Shown in pieces: positions 1 through 5,050 of a stretch of 18,946 bases of DNA; the first letter of the stretch is position 1, and every line of letters starts with the position of its first letter. The notes beneath the pieces were generated by a model. The model was not told the origin of the DNA and did no database searches. It saw only the letters and a list, made by a program, of their open reading frames with translations. Both the position numbers and the translations under genes were made by a program. Location: assembly GCA_041169145.1 (NCBI GenBank), contig JBEEJO010000010.1:1-18946 (forward strand), given 5' to 3'. The DNA comes from DATJQA01 sp041169145 (lineage in GTDB: Bacteria > Patescibacteriota > Minisyncoccia > UBA6257 > 2-01-FULL-56-20).

Positions 1-270
1 TTTCTCTATAATGTGGTGGACAAGACCTACTACGACGTCATGGATAGCCTGCCGGGGGAGTGGCAGACGCGGTATCACTTCATGATAGAACGTGAGTTCG
101 CGCTCGGTGCGGGCCGGCTTTTGAGCTTCGGAGCGCTGCTGCTCTTCCTTACGCCGCAAAATCAGGTCGCGATAGCAACGCAATGGATCCTGTGCATCGC
201 GGCGCTGCCGCTCCTTGTCGGCGTTCTTCAATACGTCATTCGTCGTGAACCCGTTCCGCACCGCGCATGA
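1..270 (+). CDS. C-terminal end of a membrane protein, probably MFS-like permease (5' partial)
   Basis: The reading frame is open from the first base of the window and stops at 268-270, so only about 89 C-terminal residues are visible. A GTG at 13 should not be read as the start, because the frame continues upstream of it. The fragment has an amphipathic stretch (DKTYYDVMDSLPGEW), then R-E-F-A-L-G-A-G-R, and two hydrophobic segments (about LLSFGALLLFL and WILCIAALPLLVGVLQYVI), ending in a short basic tail. This layout resembles the last two transmembrane helices of permeases of the major facilitator type seen in Patescibacteria; the assignment comes from recall of similar proteins and the fragment is too short to prove it. 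Its TGA overlaps the ATG of def (ATGA), which suggests translational coupling in one operon. Confidence 0.6.
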   Translation, partial: FLYNVVDKTYYDVMDSLPGEWQTRYHFMIEREFALGAGRLLSFGALLLFLTPQNQVAIATQWILCIAALPLLVGVLQYVIRREPVPHRA

Positions 271-794
271 ACATATTTCCTCTCACGCAATTTGGCGACC
301 CCGTCCTGCGCAAGAAGGCGAAGCGCATGAAGCCATTGCTCGTCACAAAACCCGACTTCCCGCAATTCATCGCGCAGATGTTCTCTACGATGCGCCGCGC
401 GGATGGCGTTGGCCTCGCCGCGCCGCAGATCGGCCTACCGCTCCGGTTCGCAGTGATAGAGGTCGGTCCCACGAAAAGCCGTCCCGGCCGGAAGAAAAGC
501 GAACGCATCGTCATCATAAATCCGAAAATACTCAGCGCGTCAAAAGAGAAAGCGTACGATTGGGAAGGATGTTTGAGCTTGGATGGCGTCCGCGGTAAGG
601 TGCCGCGCCATAGAAAAATTATCGTGCGCTACACGGACGAGAAGGGAGTCACGCGCATGCGCACCGTCTCCGGTTTTCTCGCGCGCGTCTTCCAGCATGA
701 AATAGACCACCTGAACGGCACGCTCTACGTAGACCGAATGGACGATATGAAAACGCTTTCCACGCTCGCGGAGTTCCGGAAACGTGTGAAATAG
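267..794 (+). CDS. def: Peptide deformylase
   Basis: Removes the N-formyl group from nascent proteins in the cytoplasm, using a metal ion (usually Fe2+). All three family motifs are present: GVGLAAPQ at residues 47-54 (motif 1), EGCLS at 100-104 with the metal-ligand Cys102 (motif 2), and QHEIDH with the HExDH ligands at 144-148 (motif 3). Length is 175 aa, usual for the family. A short basic insert (KSRPGRKKSER, about 70-80) sits between motifs 1 and 2. The start is set by the ATGA overlap with the upstream membrane-protein gene; no Shine-Dalgarno sequence precedes it, so re-initiation by ribosomes finishing the upstream gene is likely. No methionyl-tRNA formyltransferase gene is visible next to it. 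Confidence 0.97.
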   Translation: MNIFPLTQFGDPVLRKKAKRMKPLLVTKPDFPQFIAQMFSTMRRADGVGLAAPQIGLPLRFAVIEVGPTKSRPGRKKSERIVIINPKILSASKEKAYDWEGCLSLDGVRGKVPRHRKIIVRYTDEKGVTRMRTVSGFLARVFQHEIDHLNGTLYVDRMDDMKTLSTLAEFRKRVK

Positions 795-878
795 CCCGAA
801 AATCAGCGCTCCATATTTATTTCTTCTGGTCTTTGCCTTACTCGCGGAGGTTTTTACTCTTGCGGAAGCTATCGGAAT

Positions 879-929
879 GCCGGAGAGATCGGTCCGAGCG
901 CATAATGCGTTATGTGTCCGGTCTCCGGC
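879..929 (+). other. Long stem-loop capped by a UGCG tetraloop
   Basis: The outer arms 879-886 (gccggaga) and 922-929 (tctccggc) pair perfectly. A second helix (890-892 with 918-920) follows after small bulges, then a 7-bp helix (899-905 with 910-916, one G-U pair) capped by TGCG, which fits the UNCG tetraloop class. No T-tract follows, so it is not a standard terminator. It may be an mRNA 3'-end stabiliser for def or part of an RNA; function unknown. Confidence 0.5.
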
Positions 930-1000
930 CTGAGATGCAGGTGCGCGAGCCCGCCGGAGGCGAGCGACGCCGGTTCCGCAAGGGCGAAAACCGAAGCATA

Positions 1001-1029
1001 TTGATTTTTTGTTGTATTTATGTTATAAC
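1001..1029 (+). promoter_or_regulatory. Extended -10 sigma70-type promoter
   Basis: TTGATT at 1001-1006, 17-nt spacer, TATAAC at 1024-1029, with TG at 1021-1022 forming an extended -10. Predicted start of transcription is near 1036, which gives a leader of about 59 nt to the ATG at 1095. The leader contains a short hairpin (ggagc...gctcc). Confidence 0.75.
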
Positions 1030-1094
1030 ACGGAGCAGTATCGCTCCGGATGGTCCGGTTGCGGACTCGAGAATTCGAGAAAGAAAGGTGTGAA

Positions 1095-1619
1095 ATGACC
1101 GAACTGAAGTGGCTTGAGGTCATACTTGTGGTGTTGTTGACTTTGACGGCCGTGGGCTTCTTGACGGCTACGGCAGGATGGCGGTTCAAGCAGGGCTTCC
1201 CGTTGATGGTTCTGTCGATTTTCGGCGCGCTGTTCGTGCTCACAAGGATTGGACCCCTTGTTCAGTCACAAGCCAGAACCGCCGAGGCCGCGAACCCGTC
1301 GGTGCTGGTGACCTGTGCGGATGGCGTGCGCGATTGCACGCTGATGCTCGCCTTGTCGCCAGAGATACTGCGCAGCCTTCGTCCAGCCGACACTTGGCTC
1401 TGGGCCGGATCCGACGAACCGCAGAGTCGGTGGCTTCGGGTGGAATTCACCACGCGGAAGCGTTTGCAGCGAAAGATGCCCACGAACGTGTGGCTCTACC
1501 ACGAGAACTCGCTGGCGCTCCCGGACGGCCGTATGGTCAACATGGAGGAGATCCGCCACGTGGCCGTTGCGCCCGTCGGACGTTTGGATGAGGTCTTCAA
1601 GCAGTTCGACGTCGAGTAA
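1095..1619 (+). CDS. Small membrane protein of unknown function with two N-terminal helices
   Basis: A 174-residue protein I do not recognise. Two hydrophobic helices are clear (about residues 6-28 and 35-53), separated by a short loop with W-R-F-K-Q-G. A soluble C-terminal region of about 120 residues follows, with two cysteines (VTCADGVRDC) and a W-rich stretch (TWLWAGSDEPQSRW). The C-terminal part is likely a small folded domain held at the membrane; its side cannot be fixed from sequence. The frame extends upstream to an ATG at 1050, but the ATG at 1095 is preferred because AAAGG at 1084-1088 lies 6 nt upstream and the extended -10 promoter at 1001-1029 leaves little room. It is a single-gene transcription unit, closed by a strong hairpin at 1651-1677. 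Confidence 0.75.
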   Translation: MTELKWLEVILVVLLTLTAVGFLTATAGWRFKQGFPLMVLSIFGALFVLTRIGPLVQSQARTAEAANPSVLVTCADGVRDCTLMLALSPEILRSLRPADTWLWAGSDEPQSRWLRVEFTTRKRLQRKMPTNVWLYHENSLALPDGRMVNMEEIRHVAVAPVGRLDEVFKQFDVE

Positions 1620-1650
1620 GTGACCCCGCCTTCGGGCGACGGTCGTACGA

Positions 1651-1690
1651 GGGGCAGCATGCTACGCATGCTGCCCCTTGAACATTTTTA
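1651..1690 (+). terminator. Intrinsic terminator of the membrane-protein gene
   Basis: Perfect 12-bp stem, 1651-1662 (ggggcagcatgc) with 1666-1677 (gcatgctgcccc), with a 3-nt loop (tac). It is followed by ttgaacattttta. The T-rich tail is interrupted and doubles as the -35 region of the next promoter. Confidence 0.8.
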
Positions 1691-1705
1691 ATAAATCACT
1701 ATAAT
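1678..1705 (+). promoter_or_regulatory. Sigma70-type promoter for khpA-efp
   Basis: TTGAAC at 1678-1683, 16-nt spacer, perfect TATAAT at 1700-1705. It begins one base after the terminator stem, so terminator tail and promoter overlap. Predicted transcription start is near 1712, about 60 nt before the khpA ATG. Confidence 0.8.
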
Positions 1706-1773
1706 GAAACCTACCGTTCCCGTTCAATTGAAAGCGGCGGGCGATGCGAAAGGTCGAATGACGCGAAAGAGCA

Positions 1774-2109
1774 ATGGCTGAAGATTCTGATAAGCAGTTC
1801 CTGGAATTCCTGGTAAAGAACCTCGTGGATCATCCGGACGATGTGAAGGTTGATCGCAAGGTAGATGAGCTTGGAGTTCTGCTCACCTTGAAAGTGAACG
1901 CGTTGGACATGGGCCAGGTCGTCGGCCGGCAGGGCATGACGGCGAAGGCCATTCGCATGTTGCTTCGGATCGTAGGCGTGAAGAATAACGCCCGCGTGAA
2001 CCTGAAGATAGAAGAGCCGGAAGGCTCGACGCACGTCCGGCGTCCGATGCCGGACCGACCCGCAGGCGACGCCCCCGGCGCAAGCCACAGCGACGACCAA
2101 GGGTTTTAA
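1774..2109 (+). CDS. khpA: KH-domain RNA-binding protein (KhpA family)
   Basis: Small cytoplasmic single-KH-domain protein; in Gram-positive bacteria KhpA pairs with KhpB/Jag and affects cell division and RNA metabolism. The N-terminal helix (DKQFLEFLVKNLVDHPDDV), the strand LGVLLTLKVNALDMGQVVGRQG with the RNA-binding G-x-x-G loop as GRQG at residues 51-54, and the following helix (MTAKAIRMLLRIVG) match the family. The core ends near residue 82. Residues 83-111 are a polar, probably disordered tail (Pro, Asp, Ser, Arg), longer than in most KhpA proteins. The ribosome site is weak (aaagag just upstream). KhpA is often beside rpsP; here it precedes efp, which keeps the translation-related context. 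Transcribed from the promoter at 1678-1705. Confidence 0.92.
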   Translation: MAEDSDKQFLEFLVKNLVDHPDDVKVDRKVDELGVLLTLKVNALDMGQVVGRQGMTAKAIRMLLRIVGVKNNARVNLKIEEPEGSTHVRRPMPDRPAGDAPGASHSDDQGF

Positions 2110-2118
2110 CAAAAAGAC

Positions 2119-2157
2119 CCCGCGCAAGAACCGCCAGGAGAGTGGTTTTTGCGCGGG
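2119..2157 (+). other. Strong hairpin between khpA and efp
   Basis: A 14-bp stem, 2119-2132 with 2144-2157 (one G-U pair), and an 11-nt loop. On the + strand it is not followed by a T-tract. On the minus strand it is followed by a run of five T (2115-2111), so it would terminate minus-strand transcription better. It may act as a partial terminator or processing site between khpA and efp. Confidence 0.6.
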
Positions 2158-2193
2158 TACCGCAAGTCCCGATTGCGAGTAATTACTATTCCG

Positions 2194-2763
2194 ATGCTTA
2201 GCTATACCGAATTAACCAAAGGCACGATGTTCCTCTACGAGGGACAGCCGTACGAGGTCATGGAAATGGCCTTTTTGCGCATGCAGCAGCGCAAAGCTGT
2301 CGTGAACACGAAGATCCGAAATCTCATTACGGGTAAGATCCTGGACCGCACGTGGCAGGCATCCGACAGTTTTGAGGAAACGGAAGTGACGCGCATGTCC
2401 GCGCTGTTCATTTATACAAGCAAGGGCGAATGCTGGTTCCACGAAAAGGGGAATCCGAAGAACCGTTTCATGCTTCCCGCCGAACAGATCGGCGAGCAGA
2501 TGAACTTTTTGAAACCGCAGACGGAGGTGACGGTATTCATCTTCAACGAAAAGCCGGTGAAGGTGCAGATTCCCATCAAGATGGATTTTGTGGTGAAGGA
2601 AGCCCCGCCCGCCATTCGCGGCAACACCGCCCAGGGCGGCACGAAGGCCGTGGTCATTGAAGGCGGCGCAACCGTGCAAGTTCCGCTTTTCATCAACGAA
2701 GGCGACATCATCCGCATCAACACGGAAACAGGAGAGTACGTCGAGCGCCTCGAAAAGAAATAA
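2194..2763 (+). CDS. efp: Translation elongation factor P
   Basis: EF-P binds stalled ribosomes between the P and E sites and speeds peptide-bond formation at polyproline stretches. The 189-residue product has the usual three beta-barrel domains: domain I (ELTKGTMFLYEGQPYEVMEM...RKAVVNTKIRNLITGK), domain II (SALFIYTSKGECWFHEKG...), and domain III with the conserved block GDIIRINTETGEYVER. Start chosen at 2194 (MLSYTELTKG), which gives the family length; the frame extends up to 2149 but those residues are not family-like. No Shine-Dalgarno sequence is seen. The loop that carries the modified Lys34 in E. coli reads M-Q-Q-R-K here, placing Gln32 at the tip and Arg33/Lys34 beside it. The locus encodes proline-rich proteins (395-aa and giant adhesin) that would need EF-P. 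Confidence 0.97.
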   Translation: MLSYTELTKGTMFLYEGQPYEVMEMAFLRMQQRKAVVNTKIRNLITGKILDRTWQASDSFEETEVTRMSALFIYTSKGECWFHEKGNPKNRFMLPAEQIGEQMNFLKPQTEVTVFIFNEKPVKVQIPIKMDFVVKEAPPAIRGNTAQGGTKAVVIEGGATVQVPLFINEGDIIRINTETGEYVERLEKK

Positions 2764-2959
2764 AATGGCGCGCGAGACCCCGAGCAGGGTCGAAGGGTGA
2801 ATGACCGGAAAAGAAGGAAGACCATCAGCCGAGTCGTAGAGTTGAACAGCTGAAGAGGAAGCGAGGCTCCGAAATTGCCGAAGAAAAGAGCCGTCAGAAA
2901 CGAAACAAAACAAACCCCCAGGTTCGAAGCGCAAGAGCGCAGAGCTTGCGACATGCGCG
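2764..2959 (+). other. Purine-rich intergenic stretch, no gene
   Basis: No start codon with a ribosome site opens a plausible protein here. Directly after efp lies a short imperfect inverted repeat (about 2776-2798, accccga...tcgaagggt) of the kind found as dispersed repeats in many environmental genomes. The rest is purine-rich and featureless up to the palindrome at 2960. Confidence 0.5.
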
Positions 2960-2998
2960 CCACCCGGTGCTATGTGAACACATAGCACCGGGTGGATG
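2960..2998. repeat. Long palindrome, copy 1 (candidate TrpR-like operator)
   Basis: A perfect 17-bp inverted repeat (2960-2976 with 2979-2995, 2-nt centre AA). The core half-sites are GTGCTATGTG and CACATAGCAC. Bases 2963-2998 are identical over 36 nt to the copy at 3568-3603. It lies just beyond the 3' end of the TrpR-like gene on the minus strand. No T-tract follows on either strand, so a simple terminator is less likely than a protein-binding site or mobile palindromic repeat. Confidence 0.75.
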
Positions 2999-3032
2999 AT
3001 ATCCGCGGATGCGCGATTAGCGCCGATTGCCG

Positions 3033-3449
3033 TTACCTGCGTATCTCACGGGTGCCGTATTTTGTGCGCACACGTTTCATCCGCGGCTTATAGGAAGACA
3101 ACGACGACGTATACGTTCGTTTCACGCGTTCGGTCCTACTGCGTTCGTGATAGCTGCGATAGGACGGTTCACGGAGCGCCTTGACTAGTGCGCTGATCAT
3201 CTGCGGAGCAGCCCAAAGCTCATTGCCGATCTCGCGATAGCTGTTGCCGTTCTTGATATACGTCAGAACGGCTGCGCGCCGTATCATATTCTTCCGCTCA
3301 TTCGCGCCGAGAACGATGCAAAGAAAACGAGATAGCGTCTCGGGGTCGCGCTGTTGTGCTATGGAAGCAACAATGGCGTCCCAAGCCGCCCGTTCCCATG
3401 CATCGCGAGAAGAGAAAGAGCTTACGAGGGGAAGGGACAGTGAAGGCAT
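3033..3449 (-). CDS. TrpR/YerC-like DNA-binding transcriptional regulator
   Basis: A 138-residue protein (from the ATG at 3449) with a TrpR-superfamily helical core. Helix pairs RDAWERAAWDAIVASIA and PETLSRFLCIVLGANERKNMIRRAAVLTYIKNG are followed by the helix-turn-helix SYREIGNELWAAPQMISALVKAL (about residues 70-92). The pattern ER..L..R...L..I..G.SYREI is typical of the YerC/YecD branch of TrpR-like repressors. A basic tail of about 45 residues (many Arg, Lys, Ser) follows. The start is uncertain: the frame extends upstream and an ATG at 3527 is possible. A strong GAGGAGGA (3520-3513) lies within that extension but no start codon sits at a normal distance from it. A minus-strand promoter at 3583-3555 overlaps palindrome copy 2, so autoregulation is likely. 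Effector unknown; tryptophan is not implied. Confidence 0.82.
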   Translation of the reverse strand: MPSLSLPLVSSFSSRDAWERAAWDAIVASIAQQRDPETLSRFLCIVLGANERKNMIRRAAVLTYIKNGNSYREIGNELWAAPQMISALVKALREPSYRSYHERSRTERVKRTYTSSLSSYKPRMKRVRTKYGTREIRR

Positions 3450-3554
3450 TGCGGAATCGGTTGACCTCAGTATGACTCTATTATTCGTCCCGTGTGGGAT
3501 GTGTAGGCGCTTTCCTCCTCGGATCATGGCTGTATATGTAGGTATCGCGCAGGA

Positions 3555-3583
3555 ATCGTAGCATATGCCCGGTGCTATGTGAA
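3555..3583 (-). promoter_or_regulatory. Promoter of the TrpR-like gene, -35 inside the palindrome
   Basis: On the minus strand: TTCACA (3583-3578), 17-nt spacer, TACGAT (3560-3555), with TG two bases before the -10 (extended -10). The -35 box lies in the centre of palindrome copy 2, so a protein bound to the palindrome would block RNA polymerase. Confidence 0.6.
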
Positions 3584-3603
3584 CACATAGCACCGGGTGG
3601 ATG
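3568..3603. repeat. Long palindrome, copy 2 (candidate operator between divergent promoters)
   Basis: A 14-bp perfect inverted repeat (3568-3581 with 3584-3597), extended by G-T pairs, identical to copy 1 over 36 nt. It lies between the minus-strand promoter of the TrpR-like gene (overlapping its -35) and a plus-strand promoter whose -35 starts at 3626. The pattern GTGCTA...TAGCAC echoes the E. coli trp operator GTACTAGTTAACTAGTAC, which fits a TrpR-type binding protein. Confidence 0.7.
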
Positions 3604-3625
3604 GCGGGTAGGGTCGTATGGAGAA

Positions 3626-3654
3626 TTGACCCCGCGCGTGCGGTGTTCTATAAC
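3626..3654 (+). promoter_or_regulatory. Sigma70-type promoter for the tandem paralog pair
   Basis: TTGACC at 3626-3631, 17-nt spacer, TATAAC at 3649-3654; predicted transcription start near 3661. It lies inside the upstream extension of the next reading frame, and so argues for the downstream ATG at 3703. Confidence 0.8.
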
Positions 3655-3702
3655 CAATTCCAGTACCGCAAGGAACCGGCGGAGTTGCCGGTGGAGGACA
3701 CA

Positions 3703-4068
3703 ATGAAAGAAACAGAGGCGTACTGGACCAAGCCCGACGATCCCGCCGCCGGTTTCACGTGGGCCATCCGGGAGAAGATGAGGCAGCTCATCGCGTACTT
3801 CGCGAGCGACGAGGATGCGATGCAGATGTGGATCATGAACCTGGACGATCTCATCGGATTTGCCCGCACGAGAAGCGTGACGAACGCGCAGGACTTCATG
3901 ATCATCCAATATGCTCGCATTCCGGAGGAGGTCGCGATGCAGGCACGGGACGGTTCGCCGGGCTGGGAGACGCGGGTCCGCAAGTACCTGCACGGCGTGC
4001 TCAAGGAACGCGGGCTGGAGGAGCGATTCCTCAAGGAGGTCTGGGACCCGGGCAGCACCGTGAGCTGA
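3703..4068 (+). CDS. Small soluble protein of unknown family, paralog 1 of a tandem pair
   Basis: A 121-residue acidic protein with no membrane segment, rich in Met, Trp and aromatic residues; I do not recognise the family. Residues about 45-115 (NLDDLIGFARTRSVTNAQDF...) align with residues about 43-112 of the next protein with a single one-residue gap. The shared pattern is LD-[DE]-LI....A....[VI]T.A......Q....[IL]P...A, then LH..L...GLE...L...W, so the two are tandem duplicates. The frame runs up to an ATG at 3601, but 3703 is chosen because GGAGG at 3693-3697 is 5 nt upstream and the promoter at 3626-3654 lies inside the longer version. It shares a regulatory region with the TrpR-like gene, so control by that repressor is plausible. 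Confidence 0.8.
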   Translation: MKETEAYWTKPDDPAAGFTWAIREKMRQLIAYFASDEDAMQMWIMNLDDLIGFARTRSVTNAQDFMIIQYARIPEEVAMQARDGSPGWETRVRKYLHGVLKERGLEERFLKEVWDPGSTVS

Positions 4069-4090
4069 AGGGGGAAGATCGGAGGATGTC

Positions 4091-4471
4091 ATGGGAACGC
4101 ATAGGCCTCAACGGCCCACGCAACAGGAGAGAAGCGGCTTCGTGAGCGATCTGCGCGGCGTCGTGAGAGAGCTGAGCGGCGAACGCGCCATGTTCATGAA
4201 AGAGAACGTCCCGCACGTGAAGCGTCTGGACGAGCTCATCACCGCTGCCGCGAAGCTGGGCATCACGGAGGCGAAGGGACTCACGTTGTTCCAGTGCGAG
4301 ACGCTGCCGATGCGCATCGCGAACACGATGCTCGTGCGCGGTTCAACTCGCGCGGACGTGGAGATGTTGCTCCACCAGCTCCTCGTGAGCCTCGGGCTCG
4401 AACACCAGTACCTGGAGGTGATGTGGGGCGACCCCCGGCAGCTGCACGAGCAAGAGGAAGGACAACAATGA
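4091..4471 (+). CDS. Small soluble protein of unknown family, paralog 2 of a tandem pair
   Basis: A 126-residue helical protein, co-transcribed with the preceding gene (22-nt gap) and related to it: LDELITAAAKLGITEA, Q.E.LP...A, LLHQLLVSLGLE..YLEVMWGDP. Identity between the two is roughly a quarter to 30% over about 70 residues by eye. The N-terminus is polar and not shared. The start at 4091 has GGAGG at 4081-4085 with the same 5-nt spacing as paralog 1. A GTG at 4142 (GTG AGC GAT CTG) is an alternative, and an ATG at 4086 is in another, short frame. A strong hairpin follows at 4497-4527. Function unknown; a two-subunit complex is possible. Confidence 0.78.
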   Translation: MGTHRPQRPTQQERSGFVSDLRGVVRELSGERAMFMKENVPHVKRLDELITAAAKLGITEAKGLTLFQCETLPMRIANTMLVRGSTRADVEMLLHQLLVSLGLEHQYLEVMWGDPRQLHEQEEGQQ

Positions 4472-4496
4472 ATGCCGTGTACCACACGGAAGACCG

Positions 4497-4527
4497 CAGG
4501 GCCGGGAGGCAACGCCTCCCGGCCCTG
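4497..4527 (+). terminator. GC-rich hairpin closing the paralog operon
   Basis: Perfect 14-bp stem, 4497-4510 with 4514-4527, with a 3-nt loop (aac), 26 nt after the stop codon. There is no T-tract, so it is either a U-less terminator or an mRNA 3'-end stabiliser. Layout matches the hairpin at 1651 (12-bp stem, 3-nt loop). Confidence 0.6.
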
Positions 4528-4560
4528 AACACATTCACGAAACGGCTTTCAAGCATACCA

Positions 4561-4589
4561 TTGACAACGTGTCAAGCATATGCTAGTAT
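4561..4589 (+). promoter_or_regulatory. Strong extended -10 promoter of a small RNA
   Basis: Consensus TTGACA at 4561-4566, 17-nt spacer, TAGTAT at 4584-4589, with TG at 4581-4582 (extended -10). Predicted transcription start about 4596. It is the best -35 match in this part of the window and no coding gene follows. Confidence 0.85.
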
Positions 4590-4595
4590 ACTCGC

Positions 4596-4721
4596 CGTCA
4601 CGTAGGGTGACCTCCAGACATGGGCGTTCAATGATTGTCGGAGCGATCCGGCAGTTTCCCTGCATTGAACGCCCGTGTCCGGAGAAGTGTTTCGCCAAGA
4701 GCCCCATCGCGGGGCTTTTTT
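4596..4721 (+). ncRNA. Candidate small RNA: three hairpins with intrinsic terminator
   Basis: Predicted transcript of about 126 nt, bounded by the promoter at 4561-4589 and the terminator ending in T6 (4716-4721). Hairpin 1: 4597-4601 with 4607-4611. Hairpin 2: a 17-bp helix, 4617-4633 with 4663-4679 (one G-U), then an inner 8-bp helix (4635-4642 with 4647-4654) capped by GCGA, a GNRA tetraloop; an unpaired TTTCCCTG (4655-4662) lies on the 3' side. Hairpin 3 is the terminator (4701-4705 with 4711-4715). ACCTCCA (4610-4616) between hairpins 1 and 2 is mostly single-stranded and resembles the anti-Shine-Dalgarno end of 16S rRNA. It does not match tmRNA, RNase P, SRP or 6S RNA features that I know. 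No protein frame in it is plausible. Confidence 0.75.
4701..4721 (+). terminator. Intrinsic terminator of the small RNA
   Basis: Stem gccc-c (4701-4705) with ggggc (4711-4715), 5-nt loop, followed by six T. Classic form. Confidence 0.9.
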
Positions 4722-4806
4722 GATCGTTTCTATATCTATTATACCGCCACATCCCGCTCGTCGCCGCAACGCCCGGAAGTTATACACAGAAAACGCTTCC
4801 ATTACC

Positions 4807-4836
4807 TTGACCCCTCGTGCGGCTCGCCTATAGAAT
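4807..4836 (+). promoter_or_regulatory. Sigma70-type promoter of a second short transcript
   Basis: TTGACC at 4807-4812 and TAGAAT at 4831-4836 with an 18-nt spacer (or TATAGA at 4829-4834 with 16 nt). Predicted transcription start about 4843. Confidence 0.6.
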
Positions 4837-4842
4837 ACTCGC

Positions 4843-5050
4843 TTCCATCAATGCGAGGATGGAGGCAATATTCACATCATTTATGCGCGTCTCGTTCAAG
4901 GAGTTCGAGACCGCGCAATGCACATTTCTCTAAATCCTATGCAGGGTCATCACTCCGGCTGGAGCTGTCGGAAGGATACATTTCGCTCTCGTTGTGTTCA
5001 CGCGGGACAAGCACCGTCATTTGGCAGCGCGGCCAAACGGCGGTTTTTTT
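4843..5050 (+). ncRNA. Candidate structured transcript of about 208 nt
   Basis: Bounded by the promoter at 4807-4836 and a T7-tailed hairpin at 5020-5050. It contains a stable stem, 4885-4894 with 4906-4916 (10 bp, one bulged C), whose 11-nt loop shows AAGGAG, and a 6-bp hairpin (tccggc...tgtcgga) further on. Reading frames across it (for example from an ATG at 4851) run through the terminator and look random, so a non-coding RNA or regulatory leader is preferred. If transcription reads through the terminator it would continue towards the first surface-protein gene, so an attenuator leader is also possible. Confidence 0.4.
5020..5050 (+). terminator. Intrinsic terminator or attenuator
   Basis: Stem tttggc (5020-5025) with gccaaa (5032-5037), extended after a 3-nt bulge by ccg/cgg, then cgg and seven T (5044-5050). 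Confidence 0.65.

Larger units (their letters stand above)
795..1094. other. Intergenic region with structured element, no gene
   Basis: No convincing protein gene lies here. The open frame at 833-1093 has no ribosome binding site, and its product looks random and arginine-rich. The region holds a long stem-loop (879-929, listed separately), a GC-rich stretch with further short inverted repeats (about 940-985), and the promoter of the next gene (1001-1029). No clear U-tract terminator for the def operon is seen. Confidence 0.6.

Noticed and set aside
833..1093. 86-codon open frame on the + strand
   Set aside because: No ribosome binding site, arginine-rich random-looking product, overlaps a strong promoter and a structured element.
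2412..2988. Minus-strand open frames opposite efp
   Set aside because: Antisense shadow of a well-conserved core gene.
2963..3603. Insertion sequence carrying the TrpR-like gene
   Set aside because: Identical palindromes flank the gene, but there is no transposase, and one copy makes sense as promoter/operator; kept only as an alternative explanation.
3601..3702. Upstream extension of the first tandem paralog from the ATG at 3601
   Set aside because: A good TTGACC-N17-TATAAC promoter lies inside it, and GGAGG is correctly placed only for the ATG at 3703.
4468..4605. 45-codon frame overlapping the stop of the second paralog (ATGA)
   Set aside because: It runs through the terminator hairpin and the promoter of the small RNA; product not protein-like.
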